Shown here: one piece after another, positions 16,582 to 25,389 of the stretch
Position numbering within the stretch: position 1 is the stretch's first letter
Layout of the letters: every line of letters begins with the position of its first letter
Origin: Planotetraspora mira
GTDB taxonomy: Bacteria; Actinomycetota; Actinomycetes; Streptosporangiales; Streptosporangiaceae
Length of the DNA: 64,000 nucleotides
Assembly (NCBI RefSeq): GCF_016863275.1
Contig: NZ_BOOO01000036.1
Location: 62,001 to 126,000 of the forward strand
Direction of reading: 5' to 3'
The notes under the pieces: generated by a model
The model's input: only the letters and a program-made list of their open reading frames with translations
Told to the model about the DNA's origin: nothing
Databases searched by the model: none
Program-made: the position numbers and the translations under genes

Positions 16582-18387
16582 ATGAAGCGACTCGCGGCGA
16601 TCGCGGCTCTGGCGTCGATCGCCACCGCCACCGCGTGTGGAAGTACCGGCCAGGAGAATGCAGGGCAGGGGGGGATCTACACCACGATCGACGGCAGCAA
16701 GCAGATCAACGCGAGCGCGCCGATCAACCCCTTCAACCCCGTGGGCTCTGTCTTCGACGGCTACAACGGAATGGCGCTGGCCTGGCCGAAGAACGACCCG
16801 ATCGACCCGAACCAGTTCTATCCCGCGATCGCGCGGAGCTGGACGTCGTCCCCCGACCAGTCGGAGGTCGTGATCCACCTGCAGCCGAACGCCCGCTGGT
16901 CGGACGGCAAGCCGGTGACCAGTGAGGACATCCGGGTCTCGATCGGTCTCGCCTACACCCAGGGCGGTACGGCCTACGCGCTCGACCCCAAGGCGGCGGG
17001 CGCCGCGGCCACCATCCAGGTGGTGGACCCCACGACGATCCGGATCACCCAGGGCGCGAACAAGAGCAACACGTTCCTCAGCAACCTGCTGTCGACCGTC
17101 GTCGTGCCCGCCCACGTCTACGGCTCGCTTCTCCCCCGCGACTTCTGGCAGAAGCTCAAGCTCGCCCAGGACGGGAAGGGCAAGCCTGCCGAGCAGGCGA
17201 AGACCGAGATCACCGGCCTTGCCGACAAGGTCATCGGATTCGCGCCGCGTCAGGACGTGTCCGCGGGGCCGTTCGTGCTGGAGCGGATCAATCCCGGCGC
17301 GGCACTGCTCAAGCGCAACCCGTACTTCTACGACAGCAAACTGATCGGCCCCGACAAGGTCGAGCTGCTCAACTACACGGGCAACCAGCAGATCTGGAAC
17401 TACCTGATCGCCGGGAAACTGGACAACGCGCCCTTCACGTCCGTGCCGTCGGCCGTCCTGGACCGCATCCGCGCGGTCAGGGGCAGTCAGGTCATCAAGG
17501 GCTTCTCGCCCGTCTCCACGTCGCTGGCCTTCAACCAGGCGCGCAAGCCGTACGACAACGTGCACGTGCGCCGGGCGCTGGCCTATCTGATCGACCGGGC
17601 GCAGGTGACGAAGATCGCCGCACCCGAGGGAGGCACGCCCTCCCTCACGACGTCGGGCATCCACGCCGAGGCGGCCAAGGTCTGGCTGGGGTCGGCGTTC
17701 TCCGGGCTCGACCCCTACCGGCTCGACCCGGCCAAGGCCGCGGCGGAGCTCAAGGCGGCGGGCATGACGCGGCGGGGGAACAAGTGGGCGCTGCCCGACG
17801 GCAAGCCGTGGAAGGTGGAGATCCACGTGCCCGCGTCGTTCTCCGACTGGATCTCCGCGGCCAAGTCGATCAGCAGCCAGCTCACCGACCACGGGGTCGA
17901 CGCGACGGTCGTCACCGCCGCCGACTACACCCTCTATCTCAGTGAGCTCGCGGCAGGGAAGTACGATGTCGGTTTCTGGCTGATGGGCCTCGGGCCCTCG
18001 CCGTACAACATCTACCAGCGCCTTTACGGACAGGCGAACGGCTGGCAGATGTTCGGTGGCCGGCTCGAACACGTCGCGCCGGGCACCGAGGGCAACTGGA
18101 TGGGCGGCCCGGAGACGGTCGACGTCGCCGGCGTGGGCCGGGTCGACCCCGGCGCGCTGACCAGCAGGCTCAGCTTCGCCTCGGCCGGAGAGCAGAAGCA
18201 GATCGTCGGCACGCTGGCGAAGGTGTCCAACGAACAGCTGCCGGTGATCCAGCTGTGGGACTACGTGAACACCCAGTTCGTGAACACATCCCGGTACACG
18301 GGCTTCCCCCCGGACGACAGCGAGGCGCTGCGGCTGTCGTCAGGCGTATGGATGCAGCTCGGCATGATCAGGAAGAGGCAGGCATGA
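16582..18387 (+). CDS. ABC importer substrate-binding lipoprotein, SBP_bac_5 family
   Basis: A 601-residue lipoprotein of the oligopeptide/dipeptide binding family. The signal peptide ends in lipobox ATAC (Cys at about residue 19). Family features include VIHLQPNARWSDGKPVTSED near residue 95 and the hinge region NVHVRRALAYLIDRAQV near residue 330. It delivers the ligand to the two permeases encoded next. In this salvage locus a muropeptide or amino-sugar ligand is likely, but the family also binds peptides and oligosaccharides, so this is inference. ATG 16582 has an AGGAGC site. It overlaps the first permease gene by four bases. Confidence 0.85.
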   Translation: MKRLAAIAALASIATATACGSTGQENAGQGGIYTTIDGSKQINASAPINPFNPVGSVFDGYNGMALAWPKNDPIDPNQFYPAIARSWTSSPDQSEVVIHLQPNARWSDGKPVTSEDIRVSIGLAYTQGGTAYALDPKAAGAAATIQVVDPTTIRITQGANKSNTFLSNLLSTVVVPAHVYGSLLPRDFWQKLKLAQDGKGKPAEQAKTEITGLADKVIGFAPRQDVSAGPFVLERINPGAALLKRNPYFYDSKLIGPDKVELLNYTGNQQIWNYLIAGKLDNAPFTSVPSAVLDRIRAVRGSQVIKGFSPVSTSLAFNQARKPYDNVHVRRALAYLIDRAQVTKIAAPEGGTPSLTTSGIHAEAAKVWLGSAFSGLDPYRLDPAKAAAELKAAGMTRRGNKWALPDGKPWKVEIHVPASFSDWISAAKSISSQLTDHGVDATVVTAADYTLYLSELAAGKYDVGFWLMGLGPSPYNIYQRLYGQANGWQMFGGRLEHVAPGTEGNWMGGPETVDVAGVGRVDPGALTSRLSFASAGEQKQIVGTLAKVSNEQLPVIQLWDYVNTQFVNTSRYTGFPPDDSEALRLSSGVWMQLGMIRKRQA

Positions 18388-19418
18388 CGAAAGCGGTGCG
18401 GGACCGTCCGCGGGGAACCGCCCTCGCCCGTCGGGTGGCGGGGCACGTCGTCCGCGGCCTGGTCATGATCTGGGTCGTCGCGACGATCAGCTTCGTCATC
18501 ATCAGGGAGATCCCCGGCGACCCCGTCCAGGGGATGTACGAGAGCCTCCTGCAGAAGGGCATGTCGCCGGACCAGGCGGAACGGGCCACGGCCGTCCTTT
18601 ACGGGTTCCTCCCGACGGGCAGCCTGTGGGACCAGTACGTCGGGTACATGTGGTCGCTGCTCCACTTCGACCTGGGGCGTTCGCTGAGCACGCCCGGCGT
18701 CGCGGTGACCAGCCTGATCGGCTCCGCCGCCCGCTGGACCGTGCTGCCCGTCCTCGCGGGCACCCTGCTGAGCTTCCTGCTCGGCGTGATCATGGGCGTC
18801 TACGCGGCGATCAAGCGATCCGGCAAGCTCGGCGACCTGCTCGCGCTGTCCGGCTCGCTGCTCCACGGCATCCCGGTGTACGTCATCGGGCTCCTGCTCA
18901 CGGCGATCTTCACGACCCTGTGGCCGATCCTGCCGTCAGGAGGACCGGTGGACGTGGCATTCGTCCCGGGGCTGAACGCGGGCTACATCGGCTCGCTGAT
19001 CCACCACGCCGTGCTGCCCGTCGTGACGTACACGCTCGCGAGCTACGGAGGCTGGATCCTGGCGATGAAGTCGAACGTCGTCGCCGTGCTCGGCGACGAC
19101 TTCATCCTGGCGGCCGAGTTGCGCGGCCTGAAACGCGGCATCGTGTTCCGCTATCTGGCGCGCAACGCGATCCTGCCGCTGTTCACCATCCTCGCCCTGT
19201 CGATCGGCATGTTGTTCGGCGGATCGATCTTCATCGAGGAGATCTTCAACTATCCCGGGCTCGGGCTGCTGCTCGTCAACAGCATCAGCACCCGTGACTA
19301 CGCGCTGATGGGCGGGACGTTCCTGGTGATCACGGTGGGCATCGTCGTGGCCAACATCGTCGCCGACCTGCTGTACACGGCGATCGACCCGCGGGTCAGG
19401 AGCGGGGAGGCGGCATGA
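18384..19418 (+). CDS. ABC importer permease, DppB/OppB type
   Basis: A 344-residue inner-membrane permease. The N-terminal first helix (GLVMIWVVATISFVIIREI) and PGDPV motif are typical of DppB. The coupling-helix EAA loop is visible as AAELRGLKRGIVFRYLARNA at about residues 237-256. The protein ends DLLYTAIDPRVRSGEAA, as usual in the family. Overlaps of four bases on both sides show it is translated as part of the importer operon. Confidence 0.9.
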   Translation: MTKAVRDRPRGTALARRVAGHVVRGLVMIWVVATISFVIIREIPGDPVQGMYESLLQKGMSPDQAERATAVLYGFLPTGSLWDQYVGYMWSLLHFDLGRSLSTPGVAVTSLIGSAARWTVLPVLAGTLLSFLLGVIMGVYAAIKRSGKLGDLLALSGSLLHGIPVYVIGLLLTAIFTTLWPILPSGGPVDVAFVPGLNAGYIGSLIHHAVLPVVTYTLASYGGWILAMKSNVVAVLGDDFILAAELRGLKRGIVFRYLARNAILPLFTILALSIGMLFGGSIFIEEIFNYPGLGLLLVNSISTRDYALMGGTFLVITVGIVVANIVADLLYTAIDPRVRSGEAA

Positions 19419-20326
19419 CCGTAACCGTCATCCCCGAGATGACCGCAGGCACCACCCGCGCGACGCTTCGCCGCAACTTCTGGCGCGGGGTGTGGCGGGT
19501 GCTGTGCCGCAAGCCGAGCCGCATGGCGGGCGTGGTCATCGTGCTCGGATTCGCCGTCATGGGCGTCATCGGGCCGCTGCTCTACCCGGCCAACCTGCCG
19601 AGGGACGACAACGCGCTCTACGCGCCGCCGAGCCTCCAGCACCTGTTCGGCACGGACTTCGAGGGCACCGACGTCCTCGCGCTCGTCATCACCGGCGCAC
19701 GTTACGTCCTGCTCACCGGCCTCGCCACGGCGGTCATCACCGTCGCGCTCGGCACCGCCATCGGGCTGTTCGCCGGGTTCAGGCGGGGGAGGTGGGACAG
19801 CGCGCTCATGCGGCTGACCGACCTGAACCTCGCGATCCCCGGACTGCCCCTGCTGCTCGTCCTGTCGACCGTGTGGAAGTTCACTAGCCCGATCGAGATG
19901 GGCCTGGTCCTCGGGCTGCTCGGATGGGGCGGCGTGGCCCGTGCCGTACGGTCCCAGACGCTGTCGCTGCGGGAGCGGGGCTTCATCGAGGCGGCGAGAG
20001 GGCTCGGCCTGCCCACGAGGCACATCATCGGGCGGGAACTGCTGCCCAGCATGGCGCCCTACATCGCGATGAACATGCTGATCGCGGTGACCGGCGCGGT
20101 CTACGCCCAGGTGGGCCTGTTCTTCCTCGGCGTCCTGCCCTTCGACGCCAACAACTGGGGCGTGATGCTGAACCTCGCCGTATTCAGCGGTGGGGCGCTC
20201 ACGACCCCCGCGGCGCTGCCGTACCTGCTGGCGCCGCTGCTCGCGATCCTGCTGCTCACCCTGGGCATCGTGCTGATCGTGGACGCGATGGACGAGATCT
20301 TCAATCCCCGCCTGCGTGAGGAGTGA
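19415..20326 (+). CDS. ABC importer permease, DppC/OppC type
   Basis: A 303-residue permease partner. The N-terminal cytoplasmic segment precedes VVIVLGFAVMGVIGPLL, then the family motif HLFGTDFEGTDVLA. The EAA loop RGFIEAARGLGLPTRHIIGR lies near residues 189-208. It ends with DAMDEIFNPRLREE, a normal DppC end. ATG 19415 overlaps the previous stop. Confidence 0.9.
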   Translation: MTVTVIPEMTAGTTRATLRRNFWRGVWRVLCRKPSRMAGVVIVLGFAVMGVIGPLLYPANLPRDDNALYAPPSLQHLFGTDFEGTDVLALVITGARYVLLTGLATAVITVALGTAIGLFAGFRRGRWDSALMRLTDLNLAIPGLPLLLVLSTVWKFTSPIEMGLVLGLLGWGGVARAVRSQTLSLRERGFIEAARGLGLPTRHIIGRELLPSMAPYIAMNMLIAVTGAVYAQVGLFFLGVLPFDANNWGVMLNLAVFSGGALTTPAALPYLLAPLLAILLLTLGIVLIVDAMDEIFNPRLREE

Positions 20327-20332
20327 CCCCGG

Positions 20333-21343
20333 TTGACCAGAGATTCCGCCGCGCCAGAGGTACGCGTCCGCGACCTCACCGTGGTCTACAAGACGCCGGC
20401 GGGCGAGTTGCCGGCGGTCTCCGGCGTGAGCCTCACGCTCACCCCGGGCACGATCACCGGCGTCGTCGGGGAGTCGGGCTCCGGGAAGTCGACCCTGGCG
20501 CTCTCCCTGCTCAACGCCGTGCAGCCGCCCGGCAGGATCGCCGCGGGCAGCGTCGAGATCGACGGGCTCGGGGACGTCCTCCACCTCGGTGGCGAGGACC
20601 TGCGCCGCACCCGCGGACGCAAGGTCGGCTATGTCTTCCAGGCCGCGCAGAGCTCCCTCAACCCGCTGAAGACCGTCGGGAAGCAACTGCTCGACCTCGG
20701 CCGCTCGCACGACGTGGCCGACCTGCGTGCGCTGGTGGCCGACGCGAAGGCGCTCCTTGCCCGGATGGGCCTGGACGGGGCCCGCGTGCTCGACTCCCAC
20801 CAGCACGAACTGTCGGGCGGGATGCGCCAGCGAGTCGGGATCATGCTCGCGCTCGTACTGAACGCCCAGGTGGTCGTGCTCGACGAACCGACGACGGCAC
20901 TCGACATGATCACGCAGGCGACGATCCTGCGGATCATCAGGGAGGTCCACGAGGAGCGGGCGCTCACCACCCTCGTCATCACTCACGACGTCGGAGCGGT
21001 CGCCGAGGTGGCCGACGACCTCGCCGTGATGTACGGCGGGCGCGTGGTCGAGCACGGCCCGATCGCCGAGGTGCTCGGCACGCCCCGGCACCCCTACACC
21101 CAGGGCCTGATCCGGGCCATCCCGCGCCTGTCGGGGGACATCTCGCTGGCCAGGGCGCTGCCCGGCAGGCCTCCCACGCTCGGCACGCTCCCGGTCGCGG
21201 GATGCGTGTTCCGGGAGCGCTGCGACAAGCGCATGGAGATCTGCGAGACGGTCGAGCCCGAGACGGTGACCTATGACGGGCGGACGGTCGCCTGCCACGC
21301 CGCCGGGCGCCCGGCGCCGGTGAAGCGGAGGGAATACGCGTGA
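20333..21343 (+). CDS. ABC importer ATPase, DppD type
   Basis: A 336-residue ATP-binding protein. Walker A is GESGSGKST near residue 46, the Q-loop lies around VFQAAQSSLNP, the signature is LSGGMRQRVGI near residue 161, and Walker B with D-loop is [11 protein letters not shown]. The C-terminal oligopeptide-transporter extension with clustered cysteines (GCVFRERCDKRMEIC) is intact. It starts with TTG at 20333, supported by GAGGAG nine bases upstream. One of two ATPases of the importer. Confidence 0.9.
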   Translation: MTRDSAAPEVRVRDLTVVYKTPAGELPAVSGVSLTLTPGTITGVVGESGSGKSTLALSLLNAVQPPGRIAAGSVEIDGLGDVLHLGGEDLRRTRGRKVGYVFQAAQSSLNPLKTVGKQLLDLGRSHDVADLRALVADAKALLARMGLDGARVLDSHQHELSGGMRQRVGIMLALVLNAQVVVLDEPTTALDMITQATILRIIREVHEERALTTLVITHDVGAVAEVADDLAVMYGGRVVEHGPIAEVLGTPRHPYTQGLIRAIPRLSGDISLARALPGRPPTLGTLPVAGCVFRERCDKRMEICETVEPETVTYDGRTVACHAAGRPAPVKRREYA

Positions 21344-22362
21344 TCACGGGCACTGCGATCACCAAGACGTTCAAGCAGCGCGGGAACGTCCTCGGCAAAC
21401 GTGAGGTCCCGGCTCTGCGCGGGGTCGACTTCGCCATCCCGAAGGGCGGGGCGGTCTCCTTCATCGGGGAGTCGGGCTGCGGCAAGACCACCCTCGGCCG
21501 GATCATCGCCGGTCTGGAGACCTACGACTCCGGTGAGATCGTGATCGACGGCACCCCGATGTCGTCGCTGACCCACCGCAACCGCCAGCCGTACTACCGC
21601 CGGATCCAGCTGATCCACCAGGACCCCTACTCGGCGCTCAACCCCACCCGCACGATCCACCAGACCCTGGAGGCGCCGTTGCGGCTGCGCGCCCGCCAGA
21701 CGGGACGCTCGAAGGCGTGGTGCGACGTCCGAGCGGAGGAGTTGCTCGACCTGGTGGGGATCGACCCCGGCTACGTGCTGCCGCGTTACCCGCACCAGTT
21801 GTCCGGCGGGATGCGCCAGCGGGTGGTCATCGCGCGGGCGCTCACCATGGATCCCGAGATGCTCGTGGCCGACGAGGCCGTCTCGATGATCGACGTGTCC
21901 CTGCGGCTCGGCATCCTCGGTCTCCTGCGCGACCTGCGCGAACGGCTCGGCGTGAGCGTGCTGTTCATCACCCATGACATCGCCACCGCCCGGTACGTCG
22001 GGGACGAGGGCGAGCTCTACGTGATCTACCGCGGGCAGGTCGTCGAGCGCGGGCCGACCGAGACGATCATCGCCGATCCCGTGCATCCGTACACGCAGTC
22101 GCTGCTGTCGGCGATCCCGGTGCTGCACGGGCTGGAACGGCCGGGCGCCGAGCAGGTCGTGCCGACCGAGGCGCTCGACGAGGGGCAGACCGACGAGGGT
22201 TGCCTCTTCTCGCGCAGATGTCCCTTCAGCACCGCCCGTTGCGAGAGCGAGCGGCCGGTTCTGGGTCACGACGGCGGGGAGAGCGGCGAGGCGACCGTGC
22301 AGTTGCACGCCTGCTTCCATCCGCGGCGCAGGAGCGTGATCCCGCAGGGCGTGGGGGCATGA
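21340..22362 (+). CDS. ABC importer ATPase, DppF type
   Basis: The second ATPase, 340 residues. Walker A is GESGCGKTT near residue 46; the signature is LSGGMRQRVVI. Walker B and the D-loop read LVADEAVSMIDVS instead of the common DEPVSALDVS, a variant in which the usual proline and the SALD residues are changed but the catalytic glutamate remains. The Cys-rich C-terminal extension (GCLFSRRCPFSTARC) is present. GTG 21340 overlaps the previous stop (GTGA). Its own stop overlaps the GNAT gene. Confidence 0.9.
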   Translation: MITGTAITKTFKQRGNVLGKREVPALRGVDFAIPKGGAVSFIGESGCGKTTLGRIIAGLETYDSGEIVIDGTPMSSLTHRNRQPYYRRIQLIHQDPYSALNPTRTIHQTLEAPLRLRARQTGRSKAWCDVRAEELLDLVGIDPGYVLPRYPHQLSGGMRQRVVIARALTMDPEMLVADEAVSMIDVSLRLGILGLLRDLRERLGVSVLFITHDIATARYVGDEGELYVIYRGQVVERGPTETIIADPVHPYTQSLLSAIPVLHGLERPGAEQVVPTEALDEGQTDEGCLFSRRCPFSTARCESERPVLGHDGGESGEATVQLHACFHPRRRSVIPQGVGA

Positions 22363-23225
22363 CCGACATCCGGCCGGTGACGCCCGACGCCCGCGTCGAG
22401 GGCCTCGCGGCGGCCGCCCTCTGGGCCGACGCCGACGCCGCTCTGCTGGTGCGGCGGCTGGCCTCCCCGCCCTCCGGGCGCCGGTGGACGGTGCTCGCCA
22501 CTCCGGGCCTCGACGGGGCCGTGTTCGCCTCCATGTCCGAGGGCGGCGTGGGACACCTCGACCTGATCGCCGTCGACCCCGCCGCCCGCGGCCGGGGGAT
22601 CGGCCGCCGCCTCGCCGAGGCGGCGCAGGAGTGGCTGCGCGCGGAAGGCGCCACCGAGGTCAGATTCGCCGGGAACCCGCCGTGCTACGCCTGGCCGGGC
22701 ATCGACGTGCGCTACACCCCGGCGGCCTGCCTGGCGGAGAGCCTCGGGTACGACCGATACCGGGTGGCCTGGAACATGACGGCCGACGTCTCGGCCATGG
22801 GGAGCCTGCTCGACGAGGACGACGCGGTCACCGCACGACTGGCCTCGGCCGGTGTGACCCTCCACGCCGCGCCCGCCGGGGAGCGCGGAGCCGTGGCCGC
22901 CTTCGCCCGCCGGCACTGGAACGACGCGTGGGCCTGGGAGGCCGAGCAGGCGACGGGCTGCCACTATGCCTCACGAGACGGGGAGATCCTCGGGTTCGCC
23001 GCGTGGGGCTCCCGTCCGCTCTGGTTCGGCCCGATGGGCACGGCCGAGGCGGCCCGGGGGCTCGGGGTGGGCCGGGTCCTCGCGAGGCGGTGCCTGGCGG
23101 AGCAGAGGGCGGCGGGACTGCGCGAGGTGCAGATCGGCTGGGTGGGTCCTGTCCGGTTCTACTCTCTGGCGTTCGGCGCGCGGGTCGAGCGGGTCTTCTG
23201 GCTCTACCGGCGCGCCTTCGGCTGA
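22359..23225 (+). CDS. tandem GNAT N-acetyltransferase
   Basis: A 288-residue protein with two GNAT folds. The first carries the acetyl-CoA motif A as VDPAARGRGIGRRLAEAA near residue 73; the second has the weaker AARGLGVGRVLARRC near residue 234. The ATG overlaps the importer ATPase stop, so it is the last gene of the importer operon. A role in acetylating an imported amino sugar or peptide is a reasonable guess from context only. The gene converges on namZ with two bases between the stops. Confidence 0.75.
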   Translation: MTDIRPVTPDARVEGLAAAALWADADAALLVRRLASPPSGRRWTVLATPGLDGAVFASMSEGGVGHLDLIAVDPAARGRGIGRRLAEAAQEWLRAEGATEVRFAGNPPCYAWPGIDVRYTPAACLAESLGYDRYRVAWNMTADVSAMGSLLDEDDAVTARLASAGVTLHAAPAGERGAVAAFARRHWNDAWAWEAEQATGCHYASRDGEILGFAAWGSRPLWFGPMGTAEAARGLGVGRVLARRCLAEQRAAGLREVQIGWVGPVRFYSLAFGARVERVFWLYRRAFG

Positions 23226-23227
23226 TG

Positions 23228-24340
23228 TCAGCCGTAGAGCAATTCCACCTGGCCGAACCAGGAGACCGGCGAGCAGAGCCCGCGCGGGTCTTCGCCCGCG
23301 TCGAGGTGCTCGCGCAGCGAGGCCGAGCCCCACAGCAGGTCGAGGAACGGGTCGCAGGCGAACTCGCCCGGATACAGCGTGCGGAGGCAGTGGAGCATCG
23401 ACACCCCGGTGAGCACCGGCCGGAACGCCGACCGGTCGCCGACGTGCGCCTGGACGCCGCGCACCTGCACGCCGGCGTGCTTGCCGAAGGTGGGGGTGAA
23501 CCACGTGTCGCGGAAGCGCACCCCGGCAAGCCCGAGGCCGTTGAGCTCGGGCGCGAAACGCCCGTCCACGTACGGCGCGCCGATCAGCTCGAACGGCCGG
23601 GTGGTGCCGCGCCCCTCGGAGACGTTCGTGCCCTCGAACAGGCCCGTCCCCGGATAGACGAGCGCGGTGTCCAGCGTGGGCATGTTGGCCGACGGCATCA
23701 CCCAGGGCAGGCCCGTCTCGCCGAAGTGCCATTCCCGCCGCCAGCCGCTGAGCGGGATCACGTGCAGGTCCGCGTCGATCGTGCGGTTGACGAACAGCGC
23801 CAGCTCACCGGGCGTCAGGCCGTGCCGTACGGGGATGGGCGCGCGGCCCAGGAAGCTCGCGCTCGCCGGGTCGAGCAGCGGACCCTCGGCGTCGACGCCG
23901 CCGATCGGGTTGGGCCGGTCGAGCACGACGAAGCGCAGGCCCAGCCGGGCGGAGGTGACCATGAGGTCGTACATCGTCCAGACGTAGGTGTAGAAGCGCG
24001 TGCCGATGTCGCTCACGTCGAACACGAGCGTGTCGACCCCCGAGGCCGCGGCGAGCTCGGCGAGCTCGTCAGGGGATCTTCGATAGGTGTCGATGACCGG
24101 CAGCCCGGTCGCCGGATCGGTCGAGTCGCCCTCGCCCGCGCCCGCCTGCGCCGTGCCCCGAAGGCCGTGTTCGGGGCTGAAGAGCGTGGTCAGCCGGATT
24201 CCAGCCGACAGCAGGGCCGTTGCCGACGGGGTCAGATCGGGCAGGACTCCTGTGGGGTTGGTGATGAGGCCCGCACGGCCGTGACTCGCCGGCCGCGGTG
24301 CCGCGACCAGCTCTTCCAGCCCCGTCCGGACACGAATCAT
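23228..24340 (-). CDS. namZ: exo-beta-N-acetylmuramidase NamZ (DUF1343)
   Basis: A 370-residue protein of the DUF1343/YbbC family, whose Bacillus member NamZ releases MurNAc from the non-reducing end of peptidoglycan chains. Family motifs are TNPTGVLPDL near residue 33, LFSPEHGLRG near residue 59 with the conserved Glu-His, VLDRPNPIGG, and YPGTGLFEGTNVSEGRG. No clear signal peptide is visible, unlike secreted relatives, so location is uncertain. ATG 24340 is chosen; a TTG at 24358 is possible. No Shine-Dalgarno site lies at a normal distance, and a -10-like TATTTT ends six bases before the ATG, suggesting a leaderless message. Divergent from murQ across 32 bases. Confidence 0.85.
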   Translation of the reverse strand: MIRVRTGLEELVAAPRPASHGRAGLITNPTGVLPDLTPSATALLSAGIRLTTLFSPEHGLRGTAQAGAGEGDSTDPATGLPVIDTYRRSPDELAELAAASGVDTLVFDVSDIGTRFYTYVWTMYDLMVTSARLGLRFVVLDRPNPIGGVDAEGPLLDPASASFLGRAPIPVRHGLTPGELALFVNRTIDADLHVIPLSGWRREWHFGETGLPWVMPSANMPTLDTALVYPGTGLFEGTNVSEGRGTTRPFELIGAPYVDGRFAPELNGLGLAGVRFRDTWFTPTFGKHAGVQVRGVQAHVGDRSAFRPVLTGVSMLHCLRTLYPGEFACDPFLDLLWGSASLREHLDAGEDPRGLCSPVSWFGQVELLYG

Positions 24341-24372
24341 CGGGATAAAATACTCCAAATAGGATATTTAGG
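24341..24372. promoter_or_regulatory. 32-base divergent promoter between namZ and murQ
   Basis: All control signals for two divergent genes must lie in or around 32 bases. For murQ, TAGGAT (24360-24365) ends seven bases before ATG 24373. For namZ, TATTTT on the minus strand (24352-24347) ends six bases before ATG 24340. Both fit the TANNNT spacing of leaderless actinobacterial promoters. AAATACTCC and GGATATTT form an imperfect inverted repeat across the centre, a possible operator. An AGGA at 24361-24364 could instead serve as a ribosome site for murQ. Confidence 0.5.
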
Positions 24373-25383
24373 ATGAAATCACTTGCGGCTCTCGCCACCG
24401 AACAGAGCGATCCCCGCTACAGCCGGATCGACACGCTTCCGACGGAGGAGATCGCCCGGCTGATGAACGAGGCCGACGCCGCCGTGCCCGCGGCCGTGGC
24501 GAAGGCGGTCCCGGTGATCTCGGCCGCGGTCGACGGAATCGCCGCGCGGATCTCCATGGGCGGCCGCCTGCTCTACGTGGGCGCCGGAACGTCGGGACGC
24601 CTGGCGGTGCTCGACGCCTCGGAGTGCCCGCCGACCTTCGGCACCGACCCGGACCTGGTCCAGGGCATCATCGCGGGAGGCGAGCCCGCGCTGACCCGAT
24701 CCGTCGAGGGCGCCGAGGACGACGCCGAGGCGGGAGCGGAGGCCATCCGGGCCAAGGGGGTCGGCCCCGGAGACTCGGTCGTGGGGATCTCCGCCAGCGG
24801 GCGCGCGCCGTACGTGGTGGCGGCCGTCGCGGAGGCCCGCAGGCGCGGCGCCCTGACGGTGGCGCTGGCCTGCAACACGGGCACGCCGCTCGGCGCGGAG
24901 GCGGATCACGCCGTCGAAGTGATCGTGGGGCCGGAGATCGTGACCGGGTCGACCCGGCTCAAGGCGGGCACGGCCCAGAAACTGGTCCTCAACATGATCT
25001 CGACGATCACGATGATCAGGTGCGGCCGGACGTACGGCAATCGCATGATCGAGGTGTCGGCGAGCAACTCCAAGCTCGTCGACCGTGCGGTGCGGATCGT
25101 CGCGGAGGTCACGGGGGCCGACATCTCCGTCGCCCGCGAGGCCCTCGAAGGCGCGGACCACGACGTGAAGACCGCCGTCGTGATGGTCCAGTGCGGCTTC
25201 TCCGCAGACCGGGCCCGTGCGCTGCTCGCCGACCGCGGCGGCAGGCTCGACACCGCGTTGGGCGCCGGTGACCCGCGGCCCGGCGGACCCGGGTCTGAGG
25301 CGTCCGGGTCCGAAGGGCCGGCATCCGGAAGGTCGTCTTCCGGCGAGTCGCCGGCTCGCGGGCCGCGGCACAAGGGCGATTGA
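24373..25383 (+). CDS. murQ: N-acetylmuramic acid 6-phosphate etherase
   Basis: A 336-residue SIS-domain enzyme that splits the lactyl ether of MurNAc-6-P to give GlcNAc-6-P and D-lactate. The diagnostic motif GAGTSGRLAVLDASECPPTF sits at residues about 61-80, and the C-terminal UBA-like segment (ADISVAREALEGADHDVKTA) is normal. The last 45 residues are an added Gly/Ser/Pro-rich tail with no counterpart in the core family, probably disordered. It is followed after six bases by the AmiE-like hydrolase. Its presence is the strongest sign that MurNAc is catabolised here. Confidence 0.93.
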   Translation: MKSLAALATEQSDPRYSRIDTLPTEEIARLMNEADAAVPAAVAKAVPVISAAVDGIAARISMGGRLLYVGAGTSGRLAVLDASECPPTFGTDPDLVQGIIAGGEPALTRSVEGAEDDAEAGAEAIRAKGVGPGDSVVGISASGRAPYVVAAVAEARRRGALTVALACNTGTPLGAEADHAVEVIVGPEIVTGSTRLKAGTAQKLVLNMISTITMIRCGRTYGNRMIEVSASNSKLVDRAVRIVAEVTGADISVAREALEGADHDVKTAVVMVQCGFSADRARALLADRGGRLDTALGAGDPRPGGPGSEASGSEGPASGRSSSGESPARGPRHKGD

Positions 25384-25389
25384 CGGCGC

